From NCBI GenBank assembly GCA_963576785.1, contig OY756144.1, positions 806,001-870,000 on the forward strand: a DNA stretch of 64,000 nucleotides. Reading direction: 5' to 3'. Under the pieces are notes generated by a model. It had not been told where the DNA came from. It saw nothing but the letters and a program-made list of their open reading frames with translations, and ran no database searches. The stretch comes from Chlorophyllum brunneum. Taxonomy: Eukaryota; Basidiomycota; Agaricomycetes; Agaricales; Agaricaceae. This document shows positions 58,101 to 64,000 of the stretch, one piece after another. The position numbers and the translations under genes were made by a program. The first letter of the stretch is position 1. Every line of letters starts with the position of its first letter.

Positions 58101-60811
58101 GAGGATGTACAGCCTGACCCTTAATCATGAGCATGGCGACCAGGACCCCAGTGGTCACGTAGTTCGTTTCGCATTGAAGGTGGTGTTTGACGCAGATATC
58201 GCCTTATCCTACCCTGTATTTATTCAAGTTCCGTGATGTGTCTACCTTGCCTTGGGTTGTGTATAATACGAGTAATGTTCTAGGATTCCCCATCGTGCTA
58301 CAGATCAAGATACTCGCCCTACGAGCCCTGTTCGAGTTGTCTGAGGATCCAGCGTCTATGGAGTGTCGAGATAATTGGGGATCGCAGTGGGCGGGTAATA
58401 AGATATACCGAATCAGGAAGTGAAATGCCTAGCCGATGTTTCTGATAACAAGGTTGAGGGTGAGGCTGGGGAAGGAAGTCGCGAATCAGGGTCGTGTATG
58501 ATCCCGAATGGGACCTGAAGGTCTGATATTGCACGCGTGGAACGGGGTTGCTGCAGAAATATGGAGGAAATATGGAGTGTTTCCATGTAGAACATGGAAT
58601 TCAAAACAAAACAACTATGACTGATCGCTGTAAGAGACAAGCAGAACGGTTCGACAGTTGGACTAACTTCAGATCTGCCGTGAGCCGGGGGCCTTTCGCA
58701 ACCACCCCAGCATCATTTCGCCAAGTGGGGGGCTTCTGGGAACATTGGTAGTTTGGTATGGGCGACTCAAGATCATAGTTCTCTGCTGAGAATGAAGTAC
58801 TACTTTTGTGCAATCGGCCCTTGTTCCCTCGACCCTCGACGTGTGAGTTAGCCTCTTGTTCTCTTCTAGCCGACTTCTGGCGATGGCAATGGTGTCAACG
58901 AGACACCGCCAAGCATCGACCCGTAGGTCGACATACTCCGATATTTTTTTTGTGCTCCACCTTTCTATCTCGAATCAGCTGCGGTTGTATTCTAGGCTAG
59001 CTTATGGGGGGGTGATTAATGATGTGATGTGCAAGCCTGACGATATCAATGCTAATCAGGCACCAGGATTGGGGTTCAAGCTTTTGGAGACTGATTGCAC
59101 CCTTGTGGTGTATCCATGTACCCCAATTTCAGAACTGTGAGCCGCGTCATACGAGGTTCAGAGTCTCCTTGGGTTCTAGACTCTTGCGATGAGCCCTCTT
59201 CTGAATTATTTTGGCGTCAGAGTTTCTATGATTCGCGATCGCCGGAGCTACTATTCATATCACGTCGACGAATCCGCTGCGAAACTCATTCGGTAAGTGA
59301 GGGTAAAGATGGAACAAAAATATAGGTATGAACCATCAGAGGAAGGAACACACTACTAGTGGCGAAGGTGAAGGCCTTCCACTGTCGCACTATTATTAAA
59401 CGATGCGCGATGTTACATTTCGGGACTAATTGTCGTACCTATCATAGATAACGCTGGTGGCCCTGGGGTTCGGACTATGGCGGCCTATTCCTAGGTTTGG
59501 CCAGTAGAACTTTCCAGACGTGAGAGTGGTGTTCCTTCCCGCGAATGTCTTGTTACTTGTGGTCTCTACATTGTGGCTGTAGGATAATCAAGTGAATTAT
59601 GCGCAGTCAGGAGGTGCCAGCGTGGAGTTCTGCCGTGATAATGCTTGGCTGAATCTTGTGTTACTGATGCCAACGCAAAAGAGGAACGCGGGCTCCGGGA
59701 CGTGAGAACATATGAGTTCGGGTGTACGAGAATAGTGGATCGTCTGTTACCGAGCCGATGGGTCCATACATCCAGACAATGGATGTGATTTGTTGGAAGT
59801 TCCGGACTCACTTCAAATTTGAGATGTGTCTGAACAAGAAGCAGGTAAGATGTACTGTGGGTCTGGCAATAGTAGAAGATGGAGAAGCCGTAAAATGAAT
59901 GGGAAGCAAGGGGAGAGCAAGCGAAATGCCTGAGACAAACGAATGCCACCAAGAATCACTATTTGATGGTTGTGAGAGAAAGGGCAAAAAATGCCTGTAG
60001 GGGTGATGTGATTCTCTCGACCGTAGTCCGAAGTGCCGAGAGTGAGGAATACAGTTGTATTCCGAGGCGAACTTGTAGGTGTCGTTGAGGTCGTTATTGA
60101 ATGTGGCAGGTCAAAGTCATCAGTCGGAATCTATACATCTCCGGCGCTTGTATCTATTTTTGAACTGCGATGCTTCTGATCAAGTCAGCTTGGCCAGACC
60201 GAGTCGGAGCTTGACTCAAGAGTGAGAATATCGAATCGTGCGTCCCTATGCGGTTCTTGTTTTCGGCGAACAACTGTGGCAGAGAAGTTTCGATTTCCGA
60301 TGTGTTCCCCACATAGATCACGTTTGAGCGATTGGCTGAATTGGGGATATCCTGAGTGACAGGTACACCGGGGTTTCTCAACTGTATCTTTGGTATCTTT
60401 TCATTTTTTCTTTCCACGGAACAATTACTTCCGAAAGGCCATGGGCGTCAGGACTGGAATAAGCTGAAAGGTGGTGAATCCCTGGGGGAATCGACCGAAG
60501 CGACGTTCGGCGCTTAGAAACTGGTGGAGCGGTATGGGATAGGTAATGATAAAGCTAGAATACCGAGGGTGGCGATGGTAGATAGAGGCTTAAGTGTGTG
60601 GACCATCACCAGATGTTGATAAATCCAGAGCTGTTATCGATCTGAGTAAAATCCCTACCTGTTAAGAGTAGCTTAGTCATTTCAGTTACAACCTGTTGAT
60701 TAGTCATGAATGTGGTTATAGCCTGAAATACAAACAGAGCTTGTCAGCTGCATAGCCACAAGTCCTCCACTTAGCTCACCATCATCTCCCCTGGTTTCTA
60801 CCCCTAATAAA
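58101..60811. other. Gene-poor 2.7-kb stretch
   Basis: Several short open frames on both strands (for example 59095-59325 plus, 59566-59952 minus, 60154-60417 minus) have no motifs, paralogues or splice support. I see nothing I can name. The right end contains the promoter of the KIN17-type gene. Confidence 0.4.
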
Positions 60812-61937
60812 ATGCCCCGTGCAGAAGGTAGGTGTCCGAGAGTTTCAACAGGATACAATATATATCTAAATATTTCGCAGTTGGTACGCCTAAGTATGTT
60901 GCTAACAAGATGAAATCCAAAGGCCTGCAGCGCCTACGATGGTACTGCCAGGTCTGCCAGAAGCAATGCCGAGATGAGAATGGATTCAAATGCCACGCAC
61001 AATCGGAGGCACATTTGAGACAGATGTTGGTGGTTGGGGAACATGCTGGAAGCCATATTGCCAACTTTTCGGGCCAATTTCAGTCAGAGTTTGTGCAACT
61101 ACTCTCGCGAAGGTACGTCTGGTTATTTCTTCTTTTCAAGGTCCACCCGTTGATGATTAAGGGGCAGATTTGGCACGAAGCGTGTCCTGGCCAACCGAGT
61201 TTACCAGGAGTTCATCGCCGACAAACATCATCTACACATGAATGCGACCCGCTGGGTAACACTGACAGAATTTGTAAAACATCTTGGAAGGACCGGTGTG
61301 GCGAGAGTGGACGAGACTGAGAAGGGTTGGTTTATTGCCTGGATTGATAACTCCCCGAAGGCTCTTGCTAAAGCAGTACGTTCGTCGTTCCCATATATTG
61401 ACTGCTGCTAATTATGCGTTGTAGGAGGCCAGCATGAAGAAAGAGCGTGCAACCATGTCTGATGAGGCTCGTGAACGTATGCTCATCGCAGAACAAATTG
61501 AGCGTGCAAAAGCGGAGGCCGGTGAGGATGAAAATTCTGATTCTAAATCGGGATCTCCACCTGCGGAAGAAGGTTTGAAGCGAGACGAAGGCGAAAAGGT
61601 GGTCCTGTCTCTATCGGCGAAACCAGTCATCGGATCGTCATTGTCGTCGTCATCTCCATCGGCTTCTACTTCTGCCTCTGCTTCTAGTCCAGCTCCGGCA
61701 GCTGTCGGGTTGAAATTAAATCTCCTGAAACCAGGCATCAACCCCTTGAAAGCGAACCCACTAAAGCGACCCAACGTCTTCAAGACGGCGGCAGCTGCCT
61801 CCTCAAACTCATCCGGTGGTGCTGACAAGGCAAATGAGAAGAAACGGCCTGCCTCTGCCATGTCTGCAGCGGAGAGACTGATCTTGGAGGACCAAGAGCG
61901 AAAGCGGCGGCGTATGGAGAGAGAGAGCGCGTCTTGA
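60812..61937 (+). CDS. KIN17-type zinc-finger nucleic-acid-binding protein
   Basis: The first exon is only 16 bases (MPRAE and one base; 60812-60827). It joins VGTPKYVANKMKSKGLQRLR. The zinc finger is WYCQVCQKQCRDENGFKCH followed by HLRQM, the CxxC..H..H arrangement of KIN17. The winged-helix domain follows, with FGTKRVLANRVYQEFIADKH, HLHMNATRWVTLTEFVKHLG and VDETEKGWFIAWIDNSP. The C-terminal exon (from 61426) is a coiled, charged region (MKKERATMSDEARERM) and then a serine/alanine-rich low-complexity tract (61630-61830), ending in ERKRRRMERESAS at 61937. Length is about 320 residues. The KOW domains of animal KIN17 are absent, as in other fungal members (Rts2-like). The family acts in DNA replication/repair and pre-mRNA splicing. 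Confidence 0.92.
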
Positions 61938-62259
61938 GTAGATGTTTGGTGTATTCTTAATTTTGTATACCTTATACGTACATTGTAATATTTCGCTGGT
62001 TCTTGGAACGGGTACCTTATCGGTGCACGGGTAAATACATGCGGAGACCATGCAGATGCCTGGTGGTTGGTGAACGCGAAGGCAGGCATTCCGCACGAGC
62101 CGCTCCTGTACATAATAACGCCTATCACAGTCGTGTTCCTCCAACGGTCCCTTGTGCCCGTCCTCTTCCTGATCCGGTAAGGTGACTTTGTGCTATCCAC
62201 GCGCACTCAACGTAACTCTGAGATGCTGGCTGCATCCAGCACCTTGACTGGATACCACC
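61938..62259. other. Intergenic between KIN17-type and glucanase genes
   Basis: Head-to-tail spacing of about 320 bases; 3' flank of the KIN17-type gene followed by the glucanase promoter. No gene. Confidence 0.45.
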
Positions 62260-64000
62260 ATGGCCCACTATGGTTCAGTACCTACGACGGACGGACAGCA
62301 TGGCCCAGATCCAGAGTTCGCGACACAATTCGATAGTTCCTCAGGCCTATGGGATGCTCAAACCCAGTTGTATGCCGCAGTAAGCTGTTTGATCACTTCA
62401 AACCACAATGTATTCAAAGTTCCTCATTAGCAACACGTTACTCCAACAAAAGAGTCGACCCTGAATAAGTCTAATGGCGTCGAGCCTGCGAAAGGGACTT
62501 CGCGACGATGGTTTATTACCGCTGGCTTGCTTGGTCTCATCGCTGTCATTGTGGTTGCGGTTGTCGTTCCTGTCGTTCTTACGCGTAAAAAGTCTCTAGA
62601 TGATGCTACGCCTGGTTCCTCTTCTGGCGGTGGTTCGAAGACTGGGACCTCGGGCACATCTGGTAGCGTTATTACAATGGAAGATGGAACCAAGTTCACG
62701 TATCAAAACAATTTTGGGGGGGACTGGGTTTACAACCCAAAAGATCCACTTGCATCTGGGGGAATATCCCAAAACTGGAGTAAACGCATTGGAACTGAAC
62801 AATGGGTTTGGGGACAGGACATCGCTCGTGGTGTTAATCTTGGGTGAGTGCGAATCAAATATATCTATGAGTAGCTCTCATATACTCAGGGGCTGGCTGG
62901 GTACTCCTTTTGGCCTCGAGTGGGCCTACTGAATACTGATGCATGGCGCAGTGACCGAACCTTTCATTTCCCCTAGCCTGTATGAAAAATACGTCAACAA
63001 CAGTGCCACACCAGTTGTTGATGAATGGACGTTGTCCGTTGCCATGGGCGGAAATCTAGCTCAGGAATTGGAAGAGCATTATAAGACTTTCATTGTGCGT
63101 GATAAGTGAAGGTTAGGTTCAGGCTGATAATGTCGTACGTTTTGCTTCATAGACTGAGAAGGATTTCGCCGACATCGCGGGTATGTGTTATTGCCTTCCC
63201 TTTTCCGAGAGACGAACACGAGCTACCCTTCATCCCACAGCCGCTGGCTTGAACTGGGTGAGAATTCCCATCGGATTCTGGGCCATTGAGGCTATCAACA
63301 ACGAACCATTCTTGGTTGGAACCTCATGGAAATACTTCCTTAAAGCGTGAGTTGCCCTCTCTTTCCGATATCGAACACCGTTGAACGGCTTCCGCTTTAG
63401 GATTCAATGGGCAAGGAAGTATGGCATTCGTATCTATCTTGATTTGCACGCTCTTCCAGGAAGCCAGAATGGATGGGTATGGTCTAGCGAATCCGTCAGT
63501 GCAAGAACTTCCTACTAATCACTCTTCGTTAATAGAACCACTCTGGGAAAAGTGCGACCCCCCTTTCTCTTCACACCAAGCATCTAGACTGATAACCCCT
63601 TGGTGTTACAGGTGGATCCGTAAATTTGTGAGTGCATTGCATTGGATATGGCATCTACCATTCATTTTTCTCCGAAGCATGTATGGCGTGATGGGCATCG
63701 CCAATGCACAACGTACTCTCACGTACCTCCAGATAATCACAGAATTTGTCAGCCAAGATCAATATCGGGATGTTGTTGGAATGTCGGTATTTTCTTCAGT
63801 TTTTCCTGTCCATCCATTTGATTCGGATTCTTGTACTCCTTTATCAGCGTGGGTATCGTTAACGAGATACTGTGGGGTACAGTGGGTCAAACGCCTGTTC
63901 AGAGCTTCTATTATGCTGCATATGAAGCAATCAGAAAAGCAAGGTTTGTCTTGTTTATTCATATCGTTCTCCCTGTCTTACGAGCTGACTATTATATTTC
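62260..64000 (+). CDS. Membrane-anchored GH5 exo-beta-1,3-glucanase, cut by the window end
   Basis: From ATG 62260-62262 (MAHYGSVPTTDGQHGPD) the protein has a short cytoplasmic region, a signal-anchor helix (WFITAGLLGLIAVIVVAVVV), then RKK and a Ser/Gly/Thr linker. This type II topology is typical of basidiomycete and yeast Exg2/ExgD-like enzymes. The GH5 domain starts at GDWVYNPKDPLASGGISQNW, WGQDIARGVNLG and, after introns, SPSLYEKYV, TLSVAMGGNLAQELEEHYKT, GLNWVRIPIGFWAIE, YGIRIYLDLHALPGSQNGW, GVMGIANAQRTLTYLQIITE and VVGIVGIVNEILWGTVGQTP. The asparagine-glutamate pair in VNE (about 63870) is the expected acid/base region; the second catalytic glutamate lies beyond the window. Such enzymes trim cell-wall beta-1,3-glucan. 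At least eight introns are present, one coding segment at 63613-63627 being only about 15 bases. No lesion was seen in the visible part. Confidence 0.9.

Noticed and set aside
61412..62206. Minus-strand open frame of 264 codons
   Set aside because: It mirrors the serine/alanine-rich tract of the KIN17-type gene, whose complement is naturally stop-poor.
1..64000. CRISPR arrays, bacterial operons, ribosome binding sites
   Set aside because: The gene structure is eukaryotic throughout, and no regularly spaced direct repeats were noticed.

Overview
The window is eukaryotic nuclear DNA, almost certainly from an Agaricomycetes (mushroom-type) basidiomycete. Genes are split by many introns of about 45-65 bases with GT-AG (occasionally GC-AG) ends. 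The protein families fit: DUF6534 membrane proteins, a Zn(II)2Cys6 regulator, a type II membrane GH5 glucanase, and a large lineage-specific expansion of kinase-like proteins. I saw no rRNA, tRNA, CRISPR array or intact transposon.

The left 38 kb is accessory in character. It is dominated by one family of kinase-like genes in both orientations. Two long minus-strand genes (about 0.9-5.5 kb, gene A; 16.4-21.1 kb, gene B) are paralogues that each encode three kinase-fold domains in a row. Each domain is preceded by a short helical module with a recognisable L-x3-DAQ-x-LAD-x-LD signature, and almost every catalytic motif is degraded. A third cluster (27.9-33.1 kb, gene C) can be read as one triple gene or as three genes 47 and 9 bases apart. 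Four single-kinase genes (23.8, 26.0, 34.3 and 37.8 kb) and one wreck (33.5-34.2 kb) complete the array. Between A and B lie an inverted duplication of a DUF6534 gene (one intact, one broken copy), an LRR-like gene, a short repeat-bearing ORF with a mitochondrial-like N-terminus, an unresolved hypothetical gene and a 577-residue adenylate-forming (acyl-CoA synthetase/4CL-like) enzyme. A four-helix membrane protein gene is divergent from gene B.

The right 25 kb is mostly conserved cell machinery: an importin-7/Nmd5-type karyopherin (39.0-43.5 kb), a TANGO2/NRDE protein divergent from the SWR1-complex subunit ARP6 (46.0-49.7 kb), a Zn2Cys6 transcription factor (51.4-53.1 kb), a PSS1-type phosphatidylserine synthase (56.0-58.1 kb), a KIN17-type zinc-finger protein (60.8-61.9 kb) and a membrane-anchored GH5 exo-beta-1,3-glucanase cut by the window end. 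These genes do not form a pathway; they look like a stable block beside a fast-evolving gene cluster.

The most interesting signal is the kinase array: tandem fusions of kinase and pseudokinase domains, with mixtures of competent and dead sites, decay products and indels. Exon limits were read by eye from splice sites and paralogue comparison; several start and stop points are uncertain and are marked as such.
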